A DNA stretch of 64,000 bases from Xanthostigma xanthostigma (GCA_963575645.1 OY754467.1:35523108-35587107); one strand, 5' to 3'; counted from the stretch's first letter, positions 34,021 to 46,230 are shown. The notes: a model not told the origin generated them from the sequence alone. A program made the numbers and translations.

Positions 34021-34604
34021 CGATTGTAAAAATTAAATGAATAAACGCGTATAAGTCTGATGTTCTAAAGATTATAATATATTTGTTTGAATATGTTAAA
34101 ACAATTTAAAAATTGTGTTACAAGCGAAAGCAAATTATTATTTTATATACCGTTCGGTTTTTAAAGAGAGTCCCTGATTTTTATTCAATAAGGCATTAGA
34201 TATCAAATATGTCGGAAATTTTTATAGTTTTTAACTAAATATATATTAATTAAAAAGTAGCCTTTGTATCAGATTTCCTTAATTACACGAAAAAGAAATA
34301 TTCTTCTATGAATTAATTCCCCAGAATATTTTCACATAAATTTGATTATAAAAATGTTTTCAGTAGTTCTTAATAATATTTTAAACATTGTAAATATGTA
34401 AGTATATTTTTCAAAATAATATTATTTACCATAAAAACTTTTGACACAATATTTCTCAATGTATTCCATATTCTCTATATTGTTATAAATTAAAATATAC
34501 TGACAACTTTTGAGTTTAGAAATACCTTATTGTACTATCAGATTGTTATTAAATATTGTATGTACATTTAATAAAAACAAATTTATAACAAAGTAACTGA
34601 TATA
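34021..34604 (+). terminator. 3' untranslated region with polyadenylation signals
   Basis: aataaa occurs at 34040-34045, only 20 bp after the stop, and at 34570-34575. The second gives a leader-to-cleavage distance more usual for a 3' UTR and falls just before the transposon at 34605. AT-rich, with no other gene. Confidence 0.5.
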
Positions 34605-34881
34605 CAGTGGAGACTCGATTATCCGGATCGCACGTCAGTCGGTCTTGTTGCGAAATGCCTGCGTATATACCGTGCCTACATAATTTTCGAAACGATGTGA
34701 TTGTTTATTGAACATAGCGTTTTCTTTTGATTTTAAGTCTAGTTTAATTTGTTTTAGTTCTTTTTAAATAAATATCTAACATTTTGTACCTAAAATTTAA
34801 TTCATGCATTTAATTATCCGTATTTTATATTATCCGAATAACCTACGACAACAATTAGTCCGGTTAATCGGGTCTTCACTG
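34605..34881. mobile_element. pogo/Tigger-type MITE
   Basis: Ends cagtggagactcgattatcc and inverted ggttaatcgggtcttcactg, flanked by TA on both sides (34603-34604 and 34882-34883). 277 bp with no coding sequence. It sits at the 3' border of the FN3-Ig gene. Confidence 0.8.
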
Positions 34882-35149
34882 TATTCAAAAATTGTTTCAA
34901 AATTAATTCGCTCTACACTGGAATTTTTCAGGCTTAGTGCATTCCGTTGACTGCATTTTTTATAATTCCGAGCATATTTGCGAATCATATGAGACGATAC
35001 GTTTAACTATTTTTTTGTTCATCCTATTTCGACGACTATTTTTGTCTCACTTTAGCTCCTGGTAGGGTTCCGCGACCTCTTTCAAATGACACCATAATCA
35101 ATGTCCTGATTAAAAAATAGTAAACTTTACATAAAGCTAATTCGTGACT

Positions 35150-35280
35150 ATCAGGCGCATGCGCCTACGTTCGTACGATGACGTCACAGGCAAAACAAAT
35201 CCTGCGCGCCGTTCTAGCGTCTCGTTAGGTCAAACCGCCACACAACAGTCTAATCAGATTGTGAGAAAATCAACTCGCAG
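35150..35280 (+). promoter_or_regulatory. CpG-rich promoter-like patch with possible non-coding first exon
   Basis: Contains a perfect 12-bp palindrome ggcgcatgcgcc (35154-35165), which resembles an NRF-1 site. A consensus CRE, tgacgtca, lies at 35179-35186, and CpG density is high for this window. A strong donor, ctcgca|gtaagt, follows at 35279/35280. No ATG-led frame continues to the donor, so any exon here would be untranslated. It may serve the SEC14-like gene 24 kb downstream, but no direct link is visible. Confidence 0.35.
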
Positions 35281-35299
35281 TAAGTGCAGTTTATCTACG

Positions 35300-36116
35300 A
35301 AACCTATAATATTATTAACGGTAGGGTTAAATGCAGTTAATATAATGCGCGACCTCAATTCACACATGTGGTATAATAAGTGACACTGCCAGTGTTCGGG
35401 GGGCCACGGTGATTTCAATGCTTCAACACAACACACAACGTGTAAGGTGAATGTGAGCTATTATACATAATGTACACTACTGTGCAAACAAAAGATATTA
35501 TGTACAGTTTGACTCATCGTTGTAGCTAATTTTTTAAAATTGCTTTTCAAATATAAGTGATCAAAGATAACATAGAATGTTTATTTTATTTCATTACGAA
35601 CTTTGTACACTCTTAAAAAATCGTTCGTTTTGAATGCGTTTACCTTAAAAGTAGAAAACAAATCATTGGTTTATAGATAGATAGATAGCATTTATTGTCA
35701 GTAGAGATACAAATGATCTATGTGACACGTCAAAAAAATTTCGGAAAACAAAAATATTATTTAAAATAATCTATGAATTCATTTACATTATGAAATGCAT
35801 TGTCCAGTAAAAAAATCTTTATCATTTTCTTGAAAACCTTTATTTCATTAATTTTAAAACTCACAGGTAGTTTCTTATAAAGAGCTGCTGCGAAATTCAA
35901 TGGGCAAAACTTGAAGATATCAATGCTTGCCATAGGTAATTTTATGTAATTTTTAAAACGAGTATCATGATCATGACTCTGCTAAATAATAATTGGATTT
36001 GTTATGGTGTGCATAAATTAACGCATGGAAAATAAAGATGCAAGGTATTGTCATAATTTATTCTCTGACAATTTTTTTTTTTATTTTAAACATTGCACGT
36101 ATTATGGCCTTCTGGG
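35300..36116. other. No gene seen
   Basis: AT-rich. 35672-35700 has a gatagatagatagcatttatt segment of a dispersed repeat type. Otherwise nothing is supported. Confidence 0.35.
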
Positions 36117-37052
36117 ACAAGGGAGCGTCCATAAACTAAGTAGCTCGGTCAAGAGGGAGGGGGGAGTCAGTTCGAAAGCTACGCTGAGCTACGTAAGGGA
36201 AGGGAAGGGGTAAGAGTCGAGCTACGTAACTTTCTTCGTGTATTTTATGTGGCACAATGAAAATAATTTGCAGAACAGTTGAATATTTTTTTATTAATAT
36301 TTTATAAAAGTAACCAATGTTTGAAAATAAATAAGAGTTATAAAAAAAAGACGATTGTGCTTTAGACCACACGACTGAAGTAAAACTTCTTCCTGCCATG
36401 ATTTGTTATTATTCATCCGAAAATTCACAGAAAACGAACTTTAAAATGAATTTACAATTTTATTCACTTTAAACGTAGAATATTACATAAAGATAATGAA
36501 AACAAATAGCTCTCGTTGGATTTTAATCACCCGATAGCGTCACTGGCAAGTAAAGAGTACTGTTTATATTTTCGGCCACCTGATGGCGAAAAGTATGTGT
36601 CATTCTATTGTTAGTACTGCTTATTTTTTTGGTCACCTGATGGCGCCAAGTATGTGTCATAATTCTGTTGCTAGTACTACTTATATTTTCGGCCACCTGA
36701 TGACGCCAAGTATGTGTCATTCAACTCTCTCTCTTTCTATCTTCACTAACTTATATCTCCCTCTCAACTTCCAATATACGAAACATAACTCTCTCTCTTT
36801 CTATCTTCACTAATCTTTACTAATATCTCTCTCTAAACTTCCGTTCGCCTCGTCCGATCACGTACATTCCGTCAACGCTTCGTCAAGCATTCACCAGCTT
36901 ACTCCCCAAATCAAGCGTTTTATTTCAAAACTACGTTCCATCCGGGTTGTGAGGAGGAGGGGGGGTATAGGAAAATCTACGTTAGTCTACATGGAGACAG
37001 GGAGGGGTGCCAGAAGGGCTGAAATAGGACCACGTAGTTTATGAACAATCCT
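36117..37052. mobile_element. Inverted-repeat element
   Basis: The left end, gagcgtccataaactaagta, is mirrored imperfectly on the right by acgtagtttatgaacaatcct. GC-rich purine patches (gggaggggggagtcag / gaggaggagggggggtata) follow inside both ends. About 0.94 kb, with no transposase. Confidence 0.45.
36540..36722 (+). repeat. Three tandem units of ~60-70 bp
   Basis: Each unit contains ttcggccacctgatggcg (with small variants) and aagtatgtgtcat. The overlapping open frames on both strands arise from the repetition and are not genes. Duplicated ctctctctctttctatcttc blocks follow. Confidence 0.75.
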
Positions 37053-38701
37053 CAACTACCGGCAATTATTTTATTTCTCTATAACCGAATATCGTGTGTT
37101 CAAATTACAATACAAGACTTTCATTTATATACAGTAGTGTACACGTATGCAGACTCCTCTGGGCTCCGAGGGAGACAGGTTTTGATGAATCGCGGATGAA
37201 ATCGGTGCCGCAGTACCGTTGTGGCCGGCAGCTACTGAATACTTGAAGACTGGAAACAGCGAAGCCCCGGCCGGAGCGCGGTCCGGTGTGAGGAAATTAA
37301 ATGTATAGGTATTAAAACTATGCGCACTCCACACGCTACAACTAACAGAAGTTAAGACATTAATTGTTGGGAACGTTTACGACTACCCTCGCGGCTTTTT
37401 TGACTCGCACTTGGGAGATCGTTTTGGTATCAAATAAAAATAATTTTCAGCTTTTTATCTTAAACGGTTTTCGAGTTAAAAAAAACCCCTTTTTTTAGGT
37501 TTTTTTTATTTTTTGGTAGTAAAATTCAAAATTAATGAATGGTGATTGCTTTCCTAATTCTTAGAAGTAAAAGACATGAAAAAATATTTTAGTCATGATT
37601 CTTAAACAAAAAGCCTATTTTTGCTGGAAGAAATAAAATTTTAATCTTATTTTATCGCCTGTTTGAAAAGTGTCACTCGCCGAATTTTGTCAGAAAATGT
37701 CTTCCTAACTCCTCTATATACACAGGATTTTTTCGAAGTGGTGGAACAATATGAAAGAAAATTAAAAATAATTTTTTTCTATAACTATGAATGAAGAAAA
37801 AAAAATTTTTTTTTTTTTTGAAAACACAACTACAGAAATACCTAGAAAATTAAGACAGTCATGTCCACGGTGGACACAATTATGTTGCCGAACCGGAATA
37901 GTTGAGCCCATCCGCCCCTGGATACATAGATCTTACAGTTTTGCACCCGTGTTGACAATATTGTTATCATTATGCTAATATTTTACATGATATTGTTAGA
38001 AGGTTATAACTTTCGCATATTCTTGTTTATATTTAAACTATTTACTGCTTCATAAAAGAGGTGTAGTTGTTGAAGATAATAATCTATGAACAACGTACAA
38101 TGCATATTATGTATGTCCGTAATGAGTCGTAATTATGGCAGACATACGGGCCTTAGTGTACCATGTAATTTAATACCGGAAGGCCTTGTAACATATAGAT
38201 AAATGCAACTACACTGTGATGACAAAAACCGAAAACAAATTGGGGTATAGGTCTCTTTATAAGCCAGTAAAATGACGAACTCAGTTTCCACTAATTCGAA
38301 AGTTAGAACAACTCGGAGCGGATAAGGAGGCAGTTTCGGCCCGATTTTTTAAAATCAATAAAAATGGAAAAATTCACATAATTGATGATTTTTCGTATTT
38401 TTAAATGTTGGGTGTTTTTAGACATTTTCTTAGCCGTGGAAATTTTCGACTTCTGTACTTTAATAATGCTTTATTAATTTTTGACAATAGGTGGAGAATT
38501 ATTTTAAAAGACTTTTTGACGAACCATTACTCTTTTACAATATTATCAACAAAAATATGGCTGTTCTGAAGATACAGACAAAAAACTGAGGGAACACAGT
38601 TTTTTAACTCTTTTTAACAGATTGTGTATTATAGTTATATTAGCACCCTTTTGCGATTTTGTGGAAACGTTTAGGGTCAAATCATCTTCATTTTACGGGC
38701 C
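37053..38701. other. No supported gene
   Basis: Includes a GC-richer patch at 37150-37300 with minus-strand and plus-strand short frames but no domain or splice context. The rest is AT-rich. Confidence 0.35.
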
Positions 38702-39273
38702 TAGGGTTGCCAGGTCGCCAAACCAAATAGCAGGACAGACCAGCCAGTTTGGCCGGATATTTTGGTAAAAAGGCCGGACAACCTGCATTATTGAGGATTT
38801 TGTCTTAGTATTAATAGGTATGACAAAAAAATTGTATGTAAAATCAAGCTTTTTTGATTATTACCATGAATAATGTTAAATTCTAATGAAATATAAATAA
38901 CATGGAATGCCAAATCAGTTCAAGTACTTTATTACTAATCAGCCAAAGTCATCAGTCAAAATTAAATTCTAGATAAACATTTATGAACATTTTAAATTCT
39001 TCTAAATTCTAATTAAAAGCAATTGCACAAATCTTTTGTGCCTGCTATTACTTCCTAAAACAAAATAAAAAACAATGTAAACAAAACAAAACTTCTTTTC
39101 TTTAAGTTAATAAAAATCGTTATTCACATTCGCCTTCGCTCGGCAACGCTTGACGCTCGCTCGTTTGCGAAATGTAAAAAGCCTAACAAAAGCCGGACAC
39201 CGTTTATTTTGGCCGGACCCGCAATCAAAACGCCGAGCTATGTCCGGCTTTATCCGGACGCCTGGCAACGTTA
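38702..39273. mobile_element. hAT-like MITE with perfect 8-bp duplication
   Basis: Ends tagggttgccagg and inverted cctggcaacgtta. Exact flanking tacgggcc at 38694-38701 and 39274-39281. 572 bp, with repeated ggccgga blocks near both ends and no coding sequence. A partial relative of the tip (tagggttgccacc) occurs near 23567. Confidence 0.8.
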
Positions 39274-39732
39274 TACGGGCCTATTTAAAGCTTTTATAAC
39301 TAAAAAGGTTAAGAACCACTAATCTCATTTATTAAAAGTGATTGTGCATTTATGTGTACTTCTATTTTTCTGGAATTTTCTCATTTAGGTGGCTCTTTTT
39401 ATACAGATTATATTATAAGGAATTGAACACGTAACATAAAAAATTTACTTTTACATCACACCGGAAAGTCGATATGGGCAGACGTATTAAAATTTAGTCC
39501 ATCCCGGAAAGAGAATGGTGCCATTCTCTTAGTGTGAAGTACCTATACGACAATAAAAAGTAGCCAAATCGTGAAGGTCAAAGAATCTTACTAATTTCCT
39601 ACAAAAACGATGACATCGTTTTAGGAGTTAGTTAATACGTTTTTCATTCGAAACAATCATCTTTCTGATCGCTCAAAGCGGGACATTGTTTAGTACATTA
39701 TCTACAATACGTTCAAAAAATAATTTTAAATA

Positions 39733-40246
39733 CAGTGTAAACTCCATTTAACGTCACTCAATATCAAACTCCTTAAAACGTCGAAATTACTTAACTCTAG
39801 TTGGTTTACCTTGTTGTTCATACAATGATACATTCTAAATAACGACACACCCACTCTAAATAACAACAACAAAACGTCATCATTAAGCAATAAACAGTAC
39901 TTGTTTGTTATTTTGTTGCTTTGTTGTCGGCATCTAGCGTACCGAAGATTCTAAGAAATTCGTTCGTTTGTTTGTTGGGATTATCTTTCATATGTTTAGC
40001 TCAGCTACATATCGATAAGTTATCATATTCTTAGTTGCCCATAAACTTGCAAACTGTGAACATGGCGAGTAAAAGAAAATCTTTGTGTATTGACGAAACA
40101 GTTTTATTAATACGCGTAATAAAAGCAGGAAAAAGATAAGTGATGTATAGTAAAAATGAATGGATTATTTCTTCTCTCCGTTTAACAACAACTCTCAATA
40201 ACAAAGTGCACAGTCCCTTGAGTGTCGCTATATAGAGTTTACACTG
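39733..40246 (+). mobile_element. Deleted pogo/Tigger element keeping the transposase start
   Basis: Ends cagtgtaaactcc and inverted gagtttacactg, with TA on both sides (39731-39732 and 40247-40248). Inside, an ATG at 40062 begins MASKRKSLCIDETVLLIRV, then IKAGKR and a stop. This resembles the start of the CENP-B-like helix-turn-helix of Tigger transposases. The catalytic domain is absent. Confidence 0.75.
40062..40139 (+). pseudogene. Tigger transposase N-terminal stub
   Basis: Twenty-five codons matching the KRKSLxIxEKxxLI-type start of Tigger DNA-binding domains, ending in a stop where the deletion begins. Non-functional. Confidence 0.6.
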
Positions 40247-40248
40247 TA

Positions 40249-41716
40249 CATCATTAGTTAAATCCTTATGATGATAAAAATATAAAAAGAGACTGTTAAC
40301 ACTACACACTATAGAAGTAAAACTGGTATAACTGTATAAAATAAAAAAATACTGGCGCCAACCGCCGGGATTTTTTTTGTTTTTGGTTGAAATTTTTTTT
40401 TTAATTATTTATTAAACATTTTTTTTTAATTGCTGATGTAGTAAAAGTTTGAAATACTGTAATTTCCTTATTTTTGAAAAAAAAATTCCTATTACCTACT
40501 ACGACATTATTTAACAAGATTATAATATTTTTGCAATTTGGATGATTTTTGGCGGAGTTATGATGTCGACAAAAAGTCGCCATGATTTTCATCAGTAATA
40601 TTTGATAGGTATATGTAAAAAAAATAATTCAATAAATAAAAAAAATAATGTTAATATTAAAAAAATTCTATTTGTATGAACAAATATACAATTTCACTGG
40701 CAAGGGTTTGCACTCGGACCGGGCTTCGGTCTCTTTTAATTTCAATATTGATAGATTGTAGATTATCCAAGCTCGAAAACAGTGTCAATTTTGACACATT
40801 TTATTGTTGATAAGACAGTTTTCTTGGTCGCACCGTATTAGCAAGATATCTAACACCGTCAACCGTATCGTATTAAAGAAAACACGAACATACGTGCCAC
40901 GATAATGCCGTACCTGACCAGGTATGCAAGTCGCCAATATCACTGGAAGGTTGGTTCATCTGCCTATGAAACAATTTTACGTCACGTGTCGTCAATACTA
41001 TGTACTCTGAAGCACTGAAGAGTCAATTACAGTTACAGTCGGTTCGCTTAACGGAGCGGCGAAGCAATGTATATTTGTCCCATGCATAAAAACTGCGCCG
41101 GTTCTTTCATTGAACCAACTAAATATACCTATAAAATAAATATAGTTTAATAAACACGCTTTTTATCAAATAAAAAAGTGAAAAATAAATATAGTTTAAA
41201 AAAAAACTAAAAAACACGCTTTATATCGAACTAAAAAGTAAAAAATATTTTTTTTTAAATTAGCTTAAAAAGCGTGGGGCGCTCGATGTACGAAAATGTG
41301 GAACAAATCGCCCTACGCTTTTTTTTCGGCGTGGACGGAATTAAAACCCACGACCCGTGATTCCGAGAGTTGACGTCAGCGAAGACCCGTGCCTTAGAGC
41401 GCACGGCTAGCCAGTGTACTTACAGTGCTGGCATATTATACCGCTATATAAACCACTGTAGTCCAAACGAGTTTACAAACATACATACTTACATACATAC
41501 ATACAAACTTACAAGTGAAACTAATATAAAGCGTGTAAAAACTTCCCATACTGGCAACATGCTGTTGAGTTACTGCAGTCGCCATTGGGCTTACGCGACA
41601 CGCGGCACGTCCGGTGTGTGTGAGAGTGTTTACGACGTTGAAAACGCAAAAATCAAGCGAATTATTTAATTTCAAAGAGGAATAATATATTTTTAGAGAG
41701 TATAGTTTTTAACAAA
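40249..41716. other. No supported gene
   Basis: Includes sequences related to the 578-1013 foldback ends near 41140-41260. Around 41340-41420 is a GC-richer patch with the tgacgtca motif (gttgacgtcagcgaag). The short frames at 41370-41675 cross a catacata microsatellite. No gene model is supported. Confidence 0.35.
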
Positions 41717-41718
41717 TA

Positions 41719-42205
41719 CAGTGTAACCCCTTTATAACGAATCTTAAGGGACCGAGCATTTTTTTTTTATTATAAAGAGTTTTCGTTATATGGAGGGAAG
41801 AAAGTAAAATAACCACATTTCACCTAATTAATTTATTCACACAACACATTTATTATCTGTTAACTATGCCAATACTTATTTGTTTTGTATTTTATTAAGT
41901 TATGCATGCCTTGGGATGTGGTGGAATCAACTTCATTGAACAACAGGAATTTTTCAATAAGTTTGGCGGCATCAAGTGCTTGTTGAATAGTTGGTGATGG
42001 TTCAGAATTATTCTCTTTACGTCTGTAAATATTTACTGACGCCTAGATATGAACATATTTCTTCGTAAAAGAGAATGGATGTTGCGCTATATAGAGGGTA
42101 TTAATTTATGTGTTTGAAGGTAAACCAACAAAATTGTAAAAAATTATACGTTACCTATAGAGAGTTTTTCGTTATAACGAACGACGTTATAAAGAAGTTA
42201 CACTG
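41719..42205 (-). mobile_element. Deleted pogo/Tigger element keeping the transposase C-terminus
   Basis: Ends cagtgtaacccctttataac and inverted gttataaagaagttacactg. The left flank is TA but the right reads cg, so that copy of the duplication has mutated. On the minus strand a C-terminal transposase-like segment is readable at about 41880-42010. Confidence 0.65.
41880..42010 (-). pseudogene. Tigger transposase C-terminal remnant
   Basis: The minus-strand frame reads NNSEPSPTIQQALDAAKLIE, then KFLLFNEVD. The xxQALDAAKxxxxFL pattern is typical of the C-terminal tail of Tigger/jerky-type transposases. No catalytic residues remain. Confidence 0.5.
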
Positions 42206-42589
42206 CGTTTCATGATTTTTTTATATTTCCAATTTTTTTATGGTGTTTTCACATACATTCGCCGAAATCCATTCATGGCAACCTAGTGATCTAATCACAT
42301 CAACCATGATCCAAAGAAGAAAACAGTGCAAAAAAGCGTTTGATTGATTTATTAAAGTTTACTGAAAATATAAAAAGCTTGTAATAGCGTTAGTAATACT
42401 TAAAAATCATCAAATGGTTTTAAGTTATCACTCAGACTTTAGGAGATAATAGTCAAGGAAGTTAATTAGTCCAATCATAGCAACCTTCCTCCTATATCGA
42501 CGAAAAATTATAATGTCGACATTAACGACAACACTAATTTCTTTCGCGAGAATGTACTAGCGTTACCCGCACCCGTTATAATAAGTATT
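42206..42589. other. No gene seen
   Basis: AT-rich DNA without supported features. Confidence 0.35.
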
Positions 42590-43026
42590 TGTGAGCCAAT
42601 GCCTCTACTCTCTCGCTCACACATACACGCGTACCCACACACATGTCTCTCTATACCACAGTCCATAGGTTCAGACAAACCCACCACGACTCCGTCACAG
42701 TCGTATCCGAACGCTCGTCGTGTAACGTTCATATCTAAAGTTGATTATAATAGTAAAAAAAAGTGTCACAGTCTAACCGTACACGCGGCCCAATTATCGA
42801 TTATATATAGGTAATCGATCGATAAATTTGATCCAGTTATGTGCCCGCAATTGTTGATAGATCCAACAATAATGTAAGCGCGGTAGTGTGTTTTAGATGT
42901 GTTGTTGGTTTGTTGCTGCAGTGATTGTTGGAGTGATGTCAACGATCAATCAAGTGAAATAACTTCGGATAGGTCAACAGTGTGTTGCTGCGGATTGGAC
43001 TTGTGAATGCGGCGTTATGACTGAAG
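42590..43026 (+). promoter_or_regulatory. Candidate promoter and first exon ending atgactgaag|gtacgc
   Basis: CpG content rises here. 42795-42830 has two atcgat-type boxes (aattatcgattatatatagg then taatcgatcgataaa), which resemble DREF-type promoter elements. A leader-like stretch leads to an ATG at 43017 with three codons plus one base before a donor at 43027. Joined to the 59326 acceptor, this frame would stop after 12 codons and overlap the ATG at 59342, so it would act as a short upstream ORF. The connection is speculative. Confidence 0.3.
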
Positions 43027-43259
43027 GTACGCAGGACAGGTGGTTGCGAATAATGACCTCGCTTCACCAACGGGTGGTGTATTTATTGGGGTCATTGAGT
43101 TGATTTGAAAGCGACGTTCGAGTTTTGCAGATATAACGTTCGTTTTGATTAGAAATTCAGTGATTTGTTACGTATTTAAACTCAAAAAACATATTTTTTT
43201 ATTCGAGCAATTTTTAAGTTGTAGGTAAAAGACTTGTTTAAGAAAGTACTGGTATTTTT

Positions 43260-44330
43260 AGGGTTCCGTACCTCAAAAGGTAAACAAGAACCCTTATAGG
43301 ATTACTTCGTTGTTTGTCTGTCTGTCAAGTCCCTTTTCCTCAGGAATGCGTGGAGGTATCAAGTTGAAATTAATATCAAATACTCCGGTCTGCAATCCCT
43401 TGGAGCTGTGAAAAAATCGAACTCTTAAGTCAACGCAATCAAAAGATACGGCCATTTATGCCGCATATTTTGACACTCGTAAGGGAATCAAAACCCATAT
43501 AGGGTACTTCCCGTTGATCCAAAATCATGAAATTTGGAAAGAAGCGATATGATGAGTATTTGGAAAGAATTCCGTGGCAAAAGGATCGAAAATGAAGCAA
43601 TACTGAGATTTTTTTAAACTAAAGTATTTGGAAAGAATTCCGTGGCATAAGGATCGAAAATGAAGCAATAGGTACTGAGATTTTTTTAAACTAAAGTATT
43701 TGGAAAGAATTCCGTGGCATAAGGATCGAAAATAAAGCAATACTGAGATTTTTTTAATCTTTATGCCTCGGAATTATTTCCAAATACTTTATTTAAAAAA
43801 AATCTCAGTATTGCTTCATTTTCGATCCTTATGCCACGGAATTCTTTCCAAATACTTTAGTTTAAAAAAATCTCAGTATTGCTTCATTTTCGATCCTTAT
43901 GCCACGGAATTCTTTCCAAATACTTTAGTTTAAAAAAATCTCAGTATTGCTTTATTTTCAATCCTTATGCCACGGAGTTCTTTCCAAATACTCATCATTA
44001 ACTTCAATGGATCACAGTTACTCTATTTATTGAATAGAGTCAATCTTCAAAGAAGCGATATCTTATAGCACAAGCAAAGGGAAAAATCCGAAAACTGTAA
44101 ATTTGTAGTTGCATCACATAAAGAATATTTCTTGCGATAATAAACTTATTTGCAGTTGGTAAACTGACCGCGACCTATGTCGATATATGGCGACAACAGT
44201 TTTCCAACGGCTAAGCGGGAAAAATCTTCGAGGATCGATTTCCGTGATGGACGAACTATTTACATACCTAAAAGTTTGTACGGAACCCTCGGTGCGCACG
44301 TCCGGCTCGTACTTGACCGTTTTTTTTTTA
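43260..44330. repeat. Lepidopteran interspersed repeat E
   Basis: Opens gggttccgtacctcaaaagg and closes gtacggaaccctcggtgcgc then acgtccggctcgtacttgac. I know these ends from many moth and butterfly genomes. The interior contains the palindromic array at 43545-43995, which is not a usual part of the repeat as I know it. Confidence 0.7.
43545..43995. repeat. 3+3 palindromic tandem array
   Basis: Three direct units of about 77-82 bp (aagtatttggaaagaattcc, then ggcataaggatcgaaaatga, agcaatactgagattttttt) are followed by three units of the same sequence inverted. The arms turn over near 43750-43775. Short frames repeat the same amino-acid words and are not genes. Confidence 0.85.
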
Positions 44331-44409
44331 ATTAACATTTGATAATCACTTGACAATTTGATTGAACCATAAACAAAATTGCGGAGGTGAAACAAAATGT
44401 TTAATAAAA

Positions 44410-44545
44410 ACTTGTTTTGGCGCCTCCAAATTTTTTTATAATTTTTTTTTATTTCTCACGTAAAAAAATACAGAATCCCAAATTTTCAGTTCCCCCAGCA
44501 GCTCTCTATGACAGGACAACGTCTGCTTTCCGGGTCCGCTAGTTA
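44410..44545 (-). repeat. Interspersed repeat 3' fragment
   Basis: Ends ctttccgggtccgctagtta on the plus strand, the reverse of the tagcggaccc-type starts of lepidopteran repeats. No coding content. Confidence 0.45.
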
Positions 44546-45286
44546 ATCAATAAAATAAAGAAAAAATTGCTCTCACAGCAGTGCCATTAATTGAGGCAGC
44601 GTTGCAAAAAACGAACACATCGATTAATTTGAATGAAATATGTATCCCTTGGCTATGCTTCAGTGGTCCCAAATTATATTATGACAGGCTCCAATTGTCC
44701 CAAATGCATTTATGACAAGCTGTATAAACATATATCTATGTCACGGTTGGGTTGGTACATATTTTTTAACAAATCAGGGTCACAGCGGCTACCAGATCGC
44801 GTTTATTAAATCAATAAAAAGAAAGTACACAATGCATCATTGCAGTCGATCTCAATCAGTTAAGTATATCACGAGAAATTTTTACAGTTATCGATATCTA
44901 TACATACAATATAAAATGTTAAGAACTGCTGAACAGATTTGAATGCGATTTTTATCATTCAATAGTTTCTTTCTTGAGAAAAGCTTAAGTCTATAGTAAC
45001 TTACCGCTCCGGAATCGCCCAGGTGCTTAATCAGACCGCCGAGATCGAACCTACGGCCTTAAGGTTACGACGCAGCCACCATACCTCTCACCAACCATAA
45101 CACAACATTATGCGGCCGGTTTTTTTTTAGTATATACGCTATACGTGCATAGCAACGTTTCGATACGATTTCAATCTCATTTGATTTAACCCTACCGTGC
45201 CAAAAAAAGTTTCACTTCAAAAATATGAAATAAACTATTCACAAATTTATTTTGTAACATTGTTTGTAGCTGATACAACTCAACTA
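44546..45286. other. No gene seen
   Basis: 45000-45110 is GC-richer and includes cggaatcgcccaggtgctta and the following aaccta block, which could be part of a dispersed repeat. No coding or RNA gene is supported. Confidence 0.35.
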
Positions 45287-45806
45287 TATACAAAATGACT
45301 TTTAAGTTGATTCTTCTTTTTTAACAGCGTGTAAAAATCTAATAGACAAAAAAATATTTTAAGTAACTTTTTTTTATCAAAAGTTAAAAATAAGAAACAG
45401 CCGTTCAAAGTTTGATTAATTTTTTTTAAATTTTATTTATTTAATTCAAAAGCCCAGTTAACAGACGCAAAGAAATGATAGCACAAATCGTAAATGCATT
45501 CCAAACAATTCGCGAAAGGCCTTTATCGCTACTACAAGCATGTCTACGACGCACGCATCTTTGTGTCCATCAAAACGGGGAACAATTTCTGTGAATACTT
45601 GATAATGACATAACATATTTCCGTAGTGACATAACATAACGCCAGAACCAACCTCAAAATTTGATAAAACTTTATACAACTTTGAAAGCCCGTTTCTCTT
45701 TCATTTTTGAGATTTGATAAAAAAGTTACTTGAAATATTTGTTCGTCTATTTGATTTCTACACGCTGTTAAAAAAAAGGATCAACTTAAAAATCATGCTG
45801 TATAAG
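45287..45806. mobile_element. Inverted-repeat DNA element, copy 1
   Basis: The left end tatacaaaatgacttttaag (then ttgattcttctttttt, aacagcgtgtaaaaat) is mirrored on the right by acacgctgttaaaaaaaagg and cttaaaaatcatgctgtata. A second copy is at 60973-61438. The ends resemble mariner-type tips (acagggtg...). The minus-strand frame inside recurs in the other copy and shows no known domain. Confidence 0.65.
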
Positions 45807-46230
45807 TGACCGTTCTAAAAGAAATGAAGAGACACATAATTTAAAATTAAGCCGGCGTGATGTTGAACAAGTTTGTGAAAATATTTTGTGATAAGAAGTT
45901 TATTGCGCCCATGCGGTGACCGTTGAAGAGAAAGTCGCCATATTATTATAGGTATATTATGTCTAACCTTGAATTAAGAAAAACGCGTTCGTTGACGCGA
46001 CAGTATTTGACACCGCCTCGAAGAATATTATTTACTTAAAGATATACAATTACGCTTTATTTTTATTATTGTATGGCTTCTGTAACATTATCTGTCACTA
46101 AAATTTCACCAGTTACATGACCATACTTCATTCATTTATGTTGGGTTGCAGAAAGGATTGTCAAAAAATTTGATTTGACAATGATCTGATACAAAATATG
46201 CAATGTCTTTAGTAGTAATTGATCCAATCG

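Noticed and set aside
43525-43740. Minus-strand frame with repeated FRSLCHGILSKYFSLKKSQY-like words
   Set aside because: Generated by the tandem palindromic array, not by selection for protein.
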